Of a DNA stretch of 64,000 nt, positions 24,391-39,300 are shown in pieces. The stretch is from Lutjanus erythropterus (Eukaryota; Chordata; Actinopteri; Lutjaniformes; Lutjanidae): assembly GCA_020091685.1 (NCBI GenBank), contig CM034599.1, forward strand, positions 26,473,922 through 26,537,921, read 5' to 3'. How positions within the stretch are numbered: position 1 is the stretch's first letter; each line of letters begins with the position of its first letter. Under the pieces are notes generated by a model. It saw only the letters and a program-made list of their open reading frames with translations, was not told the origin of the DNA and searched no databases. Both the position numbers and the translations under genes were made by a program.

Positions 24391-27300
24391 GAGTCAGTTC
24401 TCCAGATGACATTCAAACTATAACAATCATCATAAATACTACCCATTTGTTGGAAACTTGCCAAGCATTGATTTGCACTTTCCGTTTAAGCAGGATCCAG
24501 CCTATGGAAAATAAGTTGCGGGGTAATGAAAACTGTGTTAGTAATGCACAGTTGAATTATTGAGCTTTTAGTCAAAATGAGAGGAAAAGAAGAACAAGTT
24601 AAGAGGTGTAGCTGGAGGGGGAAATGGGGAGAGGAGAGTAAAATGGACTGAGAGAAGAAAGTGTTTGAGTTAGAGATGGAATGAGTATTTGAGGAGAATA
24701 AAGAAGAGGGGCGGGAGATACACAACATGCTGTGTCAAGGCCAAAACAAACTGTGTTCATTCAAAGTCAGTTGTAGAGCTGGTCTTTGTGGCCATCTGTC
24801 AATCCAACACTGCCCGATTGGCTTTGGTGAAGTCTTATTCATGGGCACATTTTTTTCTTTCTCGAACTGACTGAAAACGCTTTGTTGGCACTTCCCATTG
24901 ATGCCTCTTATATTTTAAAGGTGTTTTTTGTTATATTCCTATTGTTCCATTTTCAAACACATGATAGAAAAGGAATACTTCATGCCTAAAAAAATCATGC
25001 CCAAAGCAGACAAGTTATCCGTGCAAGAGGCCTCGGTGGGCACCTCAGTGACTGAACATCTTACACGTCTGTTAATGTGGATTAATGAGGCCACAGGGAA
25101 CAATAGAAGTAGTGTAAGGGCCCTCATGCCCCTCTGGAATCAAACAAAACTCAGTTTCACTGTTCAGGCTGAGTTCAGGCTAAGTGTGGAGAGAATTTCA
25201 CAGTCAAGTAAGTCAATGCAAAGACATGGTTCCATCCTGGGCTGTACAAAAAGGTAAAAATGCATCTCACAGGCTGAAAAAGTTTTAACTCGAGCAAAAA
25301 AAAAAAAAAAAGTCTGACTCAAAATTCTTTCTCTGTCCTCATGAGGAAAACAGGCAGAAAATAACTAAAAGAAAAGGAGTTCTTGATAAATTTAACTTTT
25401 GTACAGTCAGTGCACCGTGCTGAATAAACTAGACTAACAAAACAATACAGCTGTCAAACTGGTGTGAATAATGAGAAGCAAAAATGCATTTAATATTCAA
25501 TATTTAATATTAAAAGCAGGTTCAGTGATTCTCCTAGTGTTTTTTCTCTCCACCTCTGACTTGCATGTGCCTGAAAAAAACAAACAAAAAAAGCAAAACA
25601 AAAAAAACAAAATCAACACTTCAAAGACAACATAGTGTAGGCTACCAGCAGCCTGCAGTGGCACTTTTCACCGTCTGAGTCAGACCCTCGGCGTTCATTG
25701 TTGCTGCGGTAACCCAGCAGCTATCTCAGTGTTTCGGCTGGCAACATTTACCTGTGGTGGGTAGCATTTCACACAACTCTGCTGTGAAGAATACAGGAGA
25801 ATGTTGTAGTAACGTTGCATGAACAGGAACTTTTTTATTCTCTTCTGTGACAGCAAAACAAAAGTACATGGCCTTCCAGTAACTACTATTATATGCTTAT
25901 CTTGCCACATTACAGCTGGCTGAAGTAACTTAATTACACCTTATAGCCTAAGGCACTTTTCTGTGACTGCCGCCATGTGCTGGTGCCGGGAATTTAAAAG
26001 AAGAATTTGAAAATGTAAATGACAGTTGTCAGGGCATAAAAACCAATAATCTACTGATCTTTACAAGTCAAAACTGGTCAACAATGGCATAGGTGTCAGT
26101 GCTGAAATGTTTAAATCAAATATTGTATTGAATCATGACCAGAGAATTAAAAGTTAAAAAAAACATGGATTTGAAGAATCATGATATCCCTAATTTGTTT
26201 CATTTCTTAATAAAAACTAAAAAATCCACAGCATGTTTTTTTATTATTGCTTTTGATGTTTTTTTTTTACTCCAAAATTACAAATTATTTTTTTTTGTTT
26301 TCTTTTCTTTTTTGTTACATATAAAAGGTACTGAAGTACCAGGAGAAAAGATGGTCTCCAGGGACACAAGAGACTCAAGGATAAAACCACACGTGAATGG
26401 AAAGTGTGGAGTAGAGATAAAAAATATCTGCAAATGAGGAAGAAAGAAGAAAGAAATGGAAACACGAGTAAAGGGAAGAGAAACAGAATGACAAATGAGG
26501 GAAACAGAGGAGTCTTGCATCAAAAATAAAAGACGTATAAGAATGGGGGCTAATGGAGAAATGGAAATGAGGGAACAAAAAGGGAAATGGGGGGATGAGT
26601 GGGGAAGCGAGGGCAAGGTGAATCGAGAAAAATGCCTGTTTTCACAAAGTGTTGGATTGATGCTTTGATACTGGGAAATTGGGAAGTCAAAGGGAGGAGA
26701 AGAGGCAAGGACTGGAAGATTCCAGCTGTTCCTCTTATCTTCCCCTCCCTCCCTCCTTCCTTCGCTCCCTCGTTTCCTCTCCATCCCTCCGCAGGGTAAC
26801 AGTGTCAGATGGAACCGGACTCACATGGAGAGGAAGATCTAAGAAAACTGTCGCTCTCAGTTCTCCATCAGAGATGACTTGTGACACGTGCGCACACACA
26901 CACACACCCACACAAACACACTCGCAGACTGAGTTCCTCTGTGGGTGTCAGTGACGACATCACAGGGTCGACGCACCAACTCAGCATGTGGCCAGGGAAA
27001 TTAGGTCAGAGCTAACTAAGATACACACACGCACACACACAATGATATCAAATGAACTCCGGAATCTTGCATCAGTTGTTCTCACCAGGAAACTAGCAAA
27101 ATGTTTTGGATGTTATTAAGGTAATTTCAGGCAAACCATGTGAATTTGCATGCATGTCAGCTATACTTGCGAACTTGCCTGTCTTGTGTCTGTGTCTATA
27201 TCTGTCTGCGGATGAAATTCGCACACGTATACGTCTGGCTTTTCGGTGTGTGTGTGTGTGTGAGAGAGAGAGTGCACACACCGTCACATTGTGCCTGTGT

Positions 27301-30300
27301 GTCAGAGTGATAATTAAAACATCAGTCAGAGAGTTTCACAGGAGTGAATCTGGGGGGCAGTGCCACAGAGGAGTTCAGCTATTCCTGAGATGTAAAACTA
27401 CACATTTTCACATCCTTCATCTCTGCTCCTCTGAGCCTCTTAATAAATTCGTCTTCACCCCCATCTGAAGAAAACCTCCACTCCCAGCACATCAATTAAA
27501 CAAGCAAAGCTCGGCTCAGTGTCTTGGATCTGTAACTTAATCTTAAATATTCCATATTAAAATCCAGTCTCCTTTGAGAAATTGTAAATTGAAGATATTT
27601 GCCTCCTGTAGATTATGTCTGAAAAGTCTCTTCAATACAGTCTGATTGTTTTCTCTGTGTGGTGCATTATGCAGAGTAATACCACTAAATTTATGGATCT
27701 GAATGTGTTTATCTCTGTGGGTTAAATCAATATTTGTGCATGATGATCTCCATCCCTGAATCAAGTCTAATCTGTGTTATTACAGCAAATGCACAAGCTA
27801 AAGATGTTGAATTAGTTTTACGCATACATAGCTTCATGAGGTTATAAAGCCACTACAAGTTGCTGCTTTTTCTTCAACTCCGCGGGGACACAGACAGAGA
27901 TTACGCTCTTTCAGAGGCTGTAGTGAGTTCAGTATCATGTGAAACTACAAGAGTACAAACCATGTCTTGCTAACTCCAAATCTTGATGAGGGAAAAACTG
28001 GCATGGTTATTTATAAAGTGGTCCCTTGACCTCTCAGTCCCCCCTTTACAGTCATGACCACCTTATACTCATGAAAAATAAGACACAACACATTCAACTC
28101 ACTGTTAAATCTTAAAGACTGGGTGCTGAATCCTTAGCATAGTTAATAATAGAACACAAAGCCTTGGACAGCATTCACTCACACAGGTAAATTATAGATG
28201 AGCAACCAGCACAATAAATACATCCCAATGGGGGGGGGGGGATAGCCTTTCAGGCATGATACAGTCTCATGATAAATGATACTAAAACATGATGAACTAA
28301 TGAAACAAAACACAAATATTCACTGTGTGTAATCAATATTGCTATCAACAGTGGGTCACTATTTGATGTGCAAAATGACTGGTATCTGACAAACACACTG
28401 TGCACTTCCTGCTTGTTAATATCAGTTGGATATCATTAATTAAAGTGCCCACAGAACTAAAAAGAGTTTTAGGAATTACACAGTTATATTAATTTATATA
28501 AGTTATATAACTTATACTGTCATGTTTGGCTCACATCTTTTTTTCTGTCAAATAACTCTGAATATCACACAATCTGGTGGAATCTCAGGTGGAATGACCA
28601 AAATAATAACAGATAAAAAATTAACAGGTCTCATACTTCCTAGAAAGAGATCACTGTAGTTCTGGAGTCTCCTGCTGAATGCATGCAGACACGAAATCAA
28701 TACAATAGGACGGTGAGTGCAAAAAAAAAAAAAAAAAAAAAAAAAACCCACAAAAACTGAAATAGACCCTGGTGGACAAAAGCAGTGCTATAGTTGCAAG
28801 AGAAAGAATCTGCTCTGTCCAGTACAACCTGATTCACCTGAAAATGCCCCCACAGGCCTGCACACAAAGCACTGAATGACTGCACTGTGAACTATGTCAA
28901 GTTCAGTTTGCGTTGTACCTCAGACTGAGAAAGGAAGGGGCAAGTGAACTTCGGCAGGTTACCACTGGACCTCACAGGCTTCTCAAACTGACTTCTGATG
29001 TGGTACTGGCCCGGACCAGGAACTCCCTAATGGGAAGAAGAACGCAAGAAATGAACAGTAAGTACAAGGTAATATCTGTGGTCAGATGCATTGGTAATAT
29101 CGCTTTTCATGTAGCTGTGTGAATTAGAAGACAAGGAGAGGGCTGGAAGAAGTGAAGAAGAGATAGTGAGAGGAAAGAGAAGAAAAGGACAAAGAGTTTC
29201 TCTGATTTCTTTCTGTGTCTGAGGTCAATTGAAAAAAAAAACAGGTGAAGCAAGGCGGTAAAGCTGATCATGAATATGAGCTTCATAAAAAGACACAGCT
29301 TGTGAAATACGCAGAATAAGCATAAGGAAAAAAAACATTTTCTTTCTCTGCTCTGCAATTAAGTCATTTGTGTTATTCATTCCAGACAGAAAGTGGAAGA
29401 GAGACACGCGTGCATGTTTGCTCTTTTCAGGGTCACAGGAAACAATCATGTCAGGTGCAAACTCAAGACTGCTGCACCATTTCGATGCAGTAATTACTGT
29501 AACTAGCAAACTAACAACAACCCCAGACCTCAGAGTCACAGAGATGCTGTCAGGGAGAGGCAAGGAGACATACACACATTTCCACATTCCCACATTTCGT
29601 CCACAGTGCAGAGCCAGTACATTTTAGTATTTGTGGTAACCCCACAAGGTTGCTGGGCCAGAGGTGGTTTAACTAGGTCTGCAGTAAAACAGCAAGGATT
29701 TCTGTGGAGATCGTTAGCAGTTACACTAAATCTTGAGAGGGAGCAGTGGTGAATTTCTGCACAATATGTCTTCCCCATGCCTGCGGACAGCTCAATCTTT
29801 ATTCATGAACACTGACACTACAATGTGGTCTTGGCAGAGACAAGTTTCTTGTCCTCAGAATCTGAAATGCCACATACAGACAAACAGTATAGTAAAGCTG
29901 TCACTGACTTTTCTTAAGATTAAATGTTATATGTTTCTGGAACAAAGAGAGCAAGACCACGTATTTGATCGTAGTGAGTGTGTTGAGCTCTGTGCCAGAC
30001 CTGCTCGAAGTCAAATAAAGGTTAATAAGATTTTGAGCTAGCGAAATTATGTCACAAATAATGTCAGAGCCTAAAGTTATACATCACCCTTTGTACTCTG
30101 CATAAGAAATTTACAGGAGAAACTCAAAGTTTTGCTTTTGGCTATAAAAAAAAAAGCTTTGGCAATATTCATCACAAGATATTCATGCCAAAAAAGCATA
30201 CTGAATTGAACTGGAAAAAAATATGTACTTACTTTATTGTGGCTGTATTCATGTGTAACTGCTGGGTTTGGATTTGGATTTGTGCTAAACACATTTTACC

Positions 30301-33300
30301 TGCTCAAAAATGTAATGACTCTTATTGAAGCCCACACAAATGCAGTAAAATTACAGTATTATCATACTGTAATTTTACTGGACCAATGTGTAGGATTTAG
30401 TGGCACCTGGTGGTGAGCTTGCAGCAGATTGGAAGCAGCTCCAGCCCCCCTTCCCTTTCAGGCATGTGAACCTACGGTGGCCACGAAACCCACACATGGT
30501 GAAAAAAGACAGAGTCTGTGTTTGGTTTGTTTGCTCTGGGCTACTGTAGAAACATGGCAGTGTAACACGGCAGACTCCATGGAAGAAGACAGGCTCCCCT
30601 CTGTAGATATAATCAGCTTTTTCAAAGGTACGAAAACACGATTCTTATTTTCAGGTAGTTATACAGTGATGAAAACATGCTTATGAATATTATATTGCAT
30701 TTTTGCCATATTCTGCCTAAATACCTGTAAATGTTACACACCGGATCGTCAAAGGAAAGAGCTGTAATTTTAATTTAGCTATAACTTAATTCTTAACCTA
30801 GATTTTCATTATAAGATTATTTTCTGGATTCATTTATTGTTTTTCAAATGAGATACCAGATAATAGTGAAAAACTCACAGTAGTGATCTATTCAAACTGT
30901 GTGTTTTACTGAGTTAAGTATCAAGTATGTGAAGAAAATTATTCAAATCTTCACATTTGAAAAGCTGAAACCAACAAGTGTTTGGCAGTTTTGCTTGGCA
31001 AAAAAAGTGAATGATTTTCTGTTGGTCAACTAATCGATTAATCAGGTAGCCTAATTTAAATCCATTACATTTATTTATTGAATTATTTAATAAATTTTAA
31101 ACACATTAATAGATTAATTATTATAATGCAAACACACTATTAATTATAATACGTTTAACTGAATACATCATACAACTAATATGTCTCAGTTATTTGTTCA
31201 TTTTTAGGTAGATAATCCTAGATCCAGAATTTGACAGTTGTGCAGAGTTGTCTTTTTTCTTCCTTTCTTTTTCCCCCGTGGGAGCAGCACTGCGTCCCCC
31301 TTTTCTAAAAATAACAAATACTGCAAACATCACAACATCCTCCATGATAATGTTAACATCAAATTCACAGCATTTTTAAAGACGAACTGACAGTGAACTT
31401 CATATTTACAGACTAAGATTAGGCATTACATTGGTACATCTCCATCTGTTCAGCTTTTCATTGCAGGGATACACATGATAATGGTTTGTTAAAGTGGTTT
31501 GCTCAGTTGTTGCCCTTGCCATGTCAAGATGTCTACTTAATGGGGAAATCCTACACACAGACTTAAACTCTATGGGACACCAGCAGCCCCGAGCCATTAG
31601 AGGCAGACATTCTGCTGATCTCTAGGAAGTAAAGGTGTTTGTCCTGAGTGTCCCCACTGTGGGTAATGACCCATCTGGTCAGTGTATGTGTGTGTGGGTG
31701 TACATGTGAGTTGAGGTGTCAGGTACTAATGATGATGGATGGAGGTGCAGCCATCATGGTAGGGGGTCTGATATACAGCATGGTGCACACATGCAAGCAT
31801 ACAGAGAAGCCAAAGTTGTTGATTCAAAGTCACGGGATAAATTATAGTGTGTCATTTTAGCAGCCATACATTAATAAATAAAGGGAGAACTAATGCAATA
31901 AAATGTCAAGTATAATGAACTATGCAACATTAAATCAACTAAAACCTAAAAGGGAGGCAGCAGAGCAAAATGTTCAAGGAAAGAGAGGACGAGAGGAGGG
32001 AAAGGCGTAGGTACGAGTCCTTGACAAAAGGGATACGTTCACCTCTCTCTCCACAAATCCAGTCCCACATTTTTCAGACTCTGCCTCACCCACTCTAACC
32101 CGCCGACCGGAGAAATAAGGCATCACAAAGCATTACTCTGCCAGCACACTCAAGTTCATATGCAGGTGAGTAACTCCCCTCCACTCAACCGGCTCCAGTG
32201 TATCAGTGTGTGTTTGTGAATGTGTGTGTCTGTGTATGTCGTTGCCAGGCTGTGATTAAAGCTTATGTTGTACTGCCCTCTATGGGTGAACAGGTGAGCT
32301 GATGAATTACAAAAAGAGAGGGAGGAGGGGTGGAATCATTTCATCCTTAATCGACCGTACTTGAATAAATCCAGAATAAATCCAAAGCACTTACCTTGAC
32401 TCTGTTCTCACTGTAAATGACGGCGCTCTATTATGACTCATTCAGAATCTGCACTTTTCAAATCCTATTGTGTTAAGAATTTATCTGAGTCAAAGTGCAG
32501 CAAAGAAAGAGGACAAGCGGTTTAGCTGACAAAGAAAAAGGATGTCTGCTCAAGTATTAAAATACTCCTGAAACATGTCAAAGGATCCAAATTTAATTAT
32601 GAGTTTTTCAGTGTAATCACAGCAACTTTATATAATATGTTAAAATTAGCAGAAATTGTTGATACCTGAGGGTTTGAGGATTCACTAACTGCGGGGAATG
32701 CAGACAAGCTGCAGTATTGCTGATTCATAATGTGGTTAGGATAGCTCTAAATTTAGTGTAAATCCATTGTTATTGAAAAAGAAAGGTTAAAAAAAAACAT
32801 GAAGGGCTCTGAACTTTTTTTTTCTTTAACAAAATCTGCAGTTTGGGGATGGTGTAGACCTACTGTAAGTGAGTTACATCTCTTTTTCTCACAATGCAAG
32901 ACCCCTGGATTAACAAAATAAAATATATTCATATATTTCTGTCAGGGGTGATTGATCAATCAGTCATTAAGAATTTGATTGATCACATAAAATATAAACA
33001 AACTCTGATTAAATAAAGATCTGAAATACAGCAAAATTATTTTTATGAGCAAAAATTAAAAAATATTTTTTTTCCAAATTAATTACATGGACATGAAATT
33101 ACATTGATGGCTGTCATGTTTACTGACATGTATTAAAGCAAGACTTTTAACAGAAAAGTATAATTCATAATTAATAATTAATTTTTGCTAAATATTTTGC
33201 CCTCAGGGTTTTTTAATTTCTAATTGCAGCAGGCTGCAGTTTCAGCAAAACAGCTTGAAGAAACTTACTGTTCACTGCCCTCACAGCACCAGACAATCAA

Positions 33301-36300
33301 AAGTTAGCAACTAACTAATGAACGTAGCAGCTACAGAGACAGATATTTATAAGAATTTATCCATGAACTTAGTCAGAAACATAGTCATAGTAGTTAGTAG
33401 TGAACTTATACATGAACTTGCCCGGGGCATGTAAAATGCCACGTCGGGCTACTAAATCTAGCAACTCCCTTGCCTGACCAGGCAAGTGGTAAGAAAGAAT
33501 TAGAAAAATTAACTGTTTTCATGATCGATTAATTTTTAAAGAAATGTGTCATGCAAAAATGGCAGAAATGCTATTTTCAACCTCTCAAATATAGAGATTT
33601 CCTCCTTTTCTCCATTCATTATCATATTCAACTGAATATCTTTAGGTTTTAAACTGAAAAAACAAAACATCACCATGGACTTTGGAAACTGGGACATACA
33701 TTTTTCACTATTTTCTGACATTTATAGACATTTCAGCTCTGGATTAAATGTAACAATTAACTTTAATCTTTTTCGTTATTTGATAACCACTAATAACTAA
33801 AACTATTTGCATAGGGGCAAGTGCAGATTTACTTTGGGCAAGTAGATTAAACTGACTTAAATTTAAATTAACTTAAAATTGACAGCATCTTACTTACATT
33901 CAGCAGTTTCCCCCCTTACATAATGCCCACACAAATTAGGGTTCAGTCAGAAATAGCCATGGACCAAAAGAGAAAAGCAAACTTTTTGGAGCATGAGATC
34001 ACAGAAGACTAAAGCCAGGCAACACGTATTATTCGCTGGACTAAAAGTGAAATGACAAACTAAGACAAACACATAATAATATTATTTCCATGTCAAAGTA
34101 ATGATTTAAATGTTTCATAAATGCATGCATGCATGTTTTCTGCATGGGTCATACTAAAGATCAAAACTTGATAATATGTTTGTTTGTTTGTTTTTAATAA
34201 AAGAGGCCCCAGGAGTTGATGGAGAGTGAAAAAGAACTAGGAGAGTGAATACTGGACGCACATTCATCAGGTGGCCAGAATGACTTTGAATGAATCCTGT
34301 TGTGGCTTTTTAAATAAGAAACAGTTTGCTAAAACTTTCACTGCATCACCTTTAATAGGGTGATAACACCTGTATGTCAATGTTGTCCTTACAGCTTGTT
34401 GCACTGTCCTAAAATCCCCCAAACATCCAATCATGCAGGTTTAATTGGCACATGCTGTCACAGTGGCCACTGTTGAGCAAGTATGTGTCTCCCACAGTGG
34501 CAGAACTAGACACTGATCCCAGTCTGCTAAAGATTTTATGTCTTACACTTCTCATTCATCTAAACTTAACATGTATGGCACCACATGTACACAAACACCC
34601 ACCAACACAAGCACACGCTCACCTTCTTTTCCTCTAGCTGGGGCACCAGTTCATGGTAACGAGGGATGATAAGCTCAGCTCTGCCTTTCTGCTCCTTTTT
34701 AAGATTCACATTCTCATAGCGCGTTTCAAGGATTCTGAGACACACAGACAACAACAACGTCTTTGAGAATAGTACACACAGACGTACACATAGAGGAGAT
34801 AAGAATAAAGAGAGAGAGAGGTGTTTAAAAACAAAATAGAAAAGAACAAAGTAAGAAGAATGGGGACATAGAATATATTGAATGAGGGGAAGAGAGATTT
34901 GAAATGGAAAAGTAAACAGGAATAGATAAACAAAGTAAAAACAACTGGGAATAGAGGACAAGAGATATAAGAAATAAACTAGATGAGGAGTGAAAGGTAG
35001 AAAAGAAAAAAAGACTGAAACAAGTGCTCTGTCAGCACCTATAACAGGAGTAAAGACATTTTTAATCAATTTTAAATGATTCCAATAATCACACGTGTAT
35101 CAAAGATATATTTGTGTGGGCATGTAAATGTGTATACAGTCTGACTGCTCACATGCACACTTTTCCCTCTATAACTCAGTCAATTCCTTTATGAAAAGCT
35201 GAGCTGGATGTGTGCCCACTGATGTAGAAGTGCCTAGTAAGGCCCATCCTCTGTGGCCATCAATAGAAATGCTATGTGAGAAATGTCAAACATAATGCTC
35301 TGGCTGTACTCTAAGATCAAAGTAATATTTTATTTTGGTGAAGCAGCTTCTCTGCTCAGCACACATCTCTGTAAGAGCTTAAGAGCAGTGAACTTCTGAA
35401 AGTAGATGCCCTGGAGTATCTAAGCCAACAATCCCTTTGTCTGTTTACCCAATCTTCAAAATGTAAAGTCATGAAGTTTTTTTTATTCCAAATACATACA
35501 ATGATGTTTATCTATCAAATTTAATTCAGTTTTCTGTTTGTTTGATAATAAAATAATACTGCAATATCAGCATTTAATGAACCAGTGTGTAGGAATTAGT
35601 GTCATCTAACAGTGAGGTTGTGAATTGCAACAGTGTGTCTCAGATCTGTTTTATTTTATTATGTTTTATTTTGTTTTGTTTTATATATATCATATCCCTA
35701 TCCTCCCATATTACTTCTCATTTTTACTTGCATGATTTTCTTTTTATTCATATTGTTTGAGCATTGTTGGAGGGGGCCTAAGAATTAAGAATTTCATTTC
35801 CAATGTTCACTGTGATTGTTGTTCATATTACAATACAGAACTCAAAATTTGAAACATGTGGTACTCACATCTCAGGGTAATAATGTCCTGGGCCCGGTCC
35901 CTCCTCCAATGTCACCTTATCTCTCCTCCCTGTCATGTTGCCAAAGTGGACTCCTTTATACTTCTGTGCAGAACTCGTCTCTGACTGCAGAAAGAAAGGA
36001 GGGAAAGAACAAACAGACAGAGAGAGGAGTGAGGAGAGGATGAAAGAGAGGATTGACCAGGGAGAAAGAGTGAGAAAAAGCAGATGATAGGAGGTAGAGA
36101 GACATCGAGATAACACAAGGATAAATGGATGAACAAAGAAGGAGAAAATAGAATTGACTCATTCACACTTATCGGGTTTCTCTTGCAGCCGGGGCTCATG
36201 AAGTTGGGCCTGAATGAAATGTGAAGTTCAGCCAAATGCCAGAGTATGTCAGAGATCTAGGGGAGACCCTCAGTCCTTTCTTATCTCTCTGAGTTTTACA

Positions 36301-39300
36301 GCTTGCTTCCTCTGCCTCCGGCCTTTCAGATAGGACCACTTCACTCTGCAGCTTAACAACTGAGAGAGGCTACGTCTGGAAATGAGCTGACCAGCTGTCG
36401 CCAAACACATTTTAAAGATACTTTTTGCGAGATTTACTCAAGAATTTATTGCAAGGGCGCTTGCAATTTAAAAAAAATAACTAGGTTTTAAATCCTTCTT
36501 AGAAACATGTCAGTGATTAATCAACAAGATTAAGAGTTTTTAGCCATATAGTGACTTACTACAATCCATTCTGAGGGGAGCATGGATGTCTGAGCCAAAT
36601 GTAATGGAAATAGTTTAGATATCTTCTCCAAACCACGAATGTGAAACTTGTTGTGGCACTAGAGGAGAAGTCAGGGGATCACCTAAGTCTTTAGGCATCA
36701 GCCTGTGGGGATCATGAGTGGACCAACTGCCCTTTTTAGAGCCATGCCACTAGTGTGGCTAAAAACAGCAGAGGGAGGTAAAATGAAGTATGAATTAATG
36801 TAGCTGTGATATATAAAGGACCAGAGCCTTTTTTCCATACAGATTTGTTGGCTTGGCTTAAGTTGGTTTGATTAGGCACATCATTCTAGTATGGCAGGGA
36901 TTTGTATCTCCATTACAACAGGTCTACTGACATGAGGGTGCATCTTTTAACTGAAGACGAGCTTAGCTCAAGTCGAGCTGTAAAACCACAAATAAACAAG
37001 TCCCCCATTATTTTGTTATTAAAGTTGTTATTATGAAGCAGCAACATCCAGAAATACTGGGTTCTCACCAGCAGTAACTTGAAAGCAAAACATGAAACAG
37101 TACAATAAAGCAGATACCTGAAAATATAAACAAGGTTGCAGGAGAGAAACTAAACTTCACCAACACCCAAAAGTCCCCCGTTCTGAAAATGTTGGGATCT
37201 CACCAGCAGTAGCTTAACAAGTTTCCTAGAAAGCTGCAAGCAAACATGAAAAGGTAAAATAAAGAAGATACCTTAAAGTACAAACAGGGATGAAAACTAG
37301 AAAAAAAAACTAAACGTCAAACCACAGAGATTCAGTTAGAAGCCACAAAAGTACTGTGAGCTGAACACACAGAGAGAAAATTTCTTTCTCTCTGCTCTCC
37401 CGCACACGCACACAATTTTACTGTCACAGCATGCACTTGTTGGAGGGGGAGAAGGGTGGCCATCATGGGTTGGTCACAGTCGGCAAGACCCCACCACAAC
37501 CCGTTTGGAGGTGGGTCAGGCGTGCTTTGGCCCCACTCTGAAGATGGACCATCTCTGACCCTACCAGGCAGCTCAGCACAGGTAATGCAATGGAAAAGCC
37601 TCAGAACTATTTGCTGTCAGTTTATGAGCAACAAAATGTAATGTTATTCCATCATTTTCCTTGAAAAAAAAGGAGTTTAATTAAATGTTCTTTTCTTAAG
37701 GGGTTTTCATTTACCAGTTTGGTCCCAGTTTACTTCAATTCACAATCCTGACAATGAAAGACATCTGCTGCTTCCCTTTCATTTCTAACTTTTTCTTGAC
37801 CAAACTGTCTGGGTCTATTCAGTGGGGCAGGTTGTGTTAGGACTGGCAGGGAGTCTCAAAAAGTTTCAAACTCCAAGTGGTGCCTGTCTCCTTATCTCAA
37901 CTTCAACAGTGACTGAAGGACAAGATCTGAGGTTCTGTCCCCTGTGATCTACCAATCTAGTTTTGAGGAGAGGAGATAGGAAACAAGGATGTTCAGATGC
38001 TAAAAGTTAAAAAGAAAAGCATAACTGTTCCGCATTGCATGCAGACACATACAAGCCCTGCGATGGTATCGCAGCTGGCTTTGACTTCAGAGGCACAAAT
38101 TGCCTATTTATGTCAAGGAGAGCTTTTAAAAGCAAAACAAAAACACAGCTAGTGGGTATAAACATATTCATGCAGCTTTGATAAAATGGAATGGCAGGCT
38201 ATTTATTATTTAAATGAGAATAAAGTCGAGCAGAAATAAAAGTTTTTGGCAGTAGGGTCGTTTGTGGGCAGCATGCTGCAGACTGAATGTTTCTACTAAC
38301 ATATAGACAGTACAGTTTGGGTTTCAGGCTTTACTGACAAGATACTTTTGCTCATTGTCCCCATTTCTATTCTAGTCTTCATGCCAAATATTCTTTCTGT
38401 GTAGAGCCTGACCAATACTTGATTTCTGGGGCAGGGTATTTAGAAATGATCAATGAAAGTATTATTCATTAAGAGTCTGCAACAAAGTGTATTAGTAAGT
38501 ATAACCTTGTGACTGACAGATGACTGGCAAATCAAAGGTTATTTGTCTTATTGTATCTTATTGTATCTTGAGTTTTTGGTATAATTACATTCCAATTAAA
38601 GAGAGTATATTTAGGAAGAGCTGTGTTCATCCCTCCAGTAGAGTTCAGAGACTTGAAGAATCTATACGTAGAGTAAAACTGGTGGCTTATCGTGGCCAAA
38701 CATCTGACTTGGGCACAATATGTTGGTTTTTTTTTTTTCTTAAATCTGGCACCTATCTATACTGCCAGGATATTTATATTGCAATTATCTAAATCACTTA
38801 CATATCATCTTTTGTGACCAACAGGTGAATCAACATTATATTTTGATGTGGCTCTGCTTGTATGTCCCCAATTTCATGAATGCAACATTCAGTGATTGTC
38901 CAGTTAGAAAGTGCTGCAGTCTTAATCTGCCAAATTTTCCTTTTCTAAACTGATTCAGGTGCTCTGCCTCTTTTATACTAACACAATCTGGGCTCCACAT
39001 CACCATCTGGCCAGCTGTGTTATGAAAATCTGCCAAATCTAATAGTACACAATCTGAACTAACAACATATCTCATGGTGCTACTTACCTTCCCAGCACAT
39101 AATTTTGTACTTAATTGTTAGTATCAATCAATGCATTAAAGTAATTGTTCTGCCAACACAGACATGAACCATAAGTTTAGGGTTAGTGGATAATACCGGT
39201 TAAGATGTTTTCTGTTTTTCTCAATAACATGCTCTTTTGATTCCTTTCTAATGTCTTATCATTCAAAGGCTGCCCCGGCCACTTTGAAGTTATGTCCTCA

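Larger units (their letters stand above)
21836..28918 (-). other. stpg2: STPG2 intron 7
   Basis: Seven kilobases with the AGCCTGG-ended element, CA microsatellites, GA-rich tracts (24.57-24.72 and 26.42-26.73 kb) and A-runs. Exons 7 and 8 join directly in phase, so no missing exon is expected. Confidence 0.7.
29027..34622 (-). other. stpg2: STPG2 intron 6
   Basis: Contains family A copy 1, two family B copies and a GA-rich tract at 29.13-29.20 kb. No exon seen. Confidence 0.7.

Noticed and set aside
26278-26784. 168-codon minus-strand open frame.
   Set aside because: It arises from a GA-rich plus-strand tract, giving Ser/Pro/Phe/Leu low complexity; no domain.
34566-35069. 167-codon minus-strand open frame.
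   Set aside because: Only the 34623-34734 part is real (STPG2 exon 6); the rest is the pyrimidine-rich intron read through.
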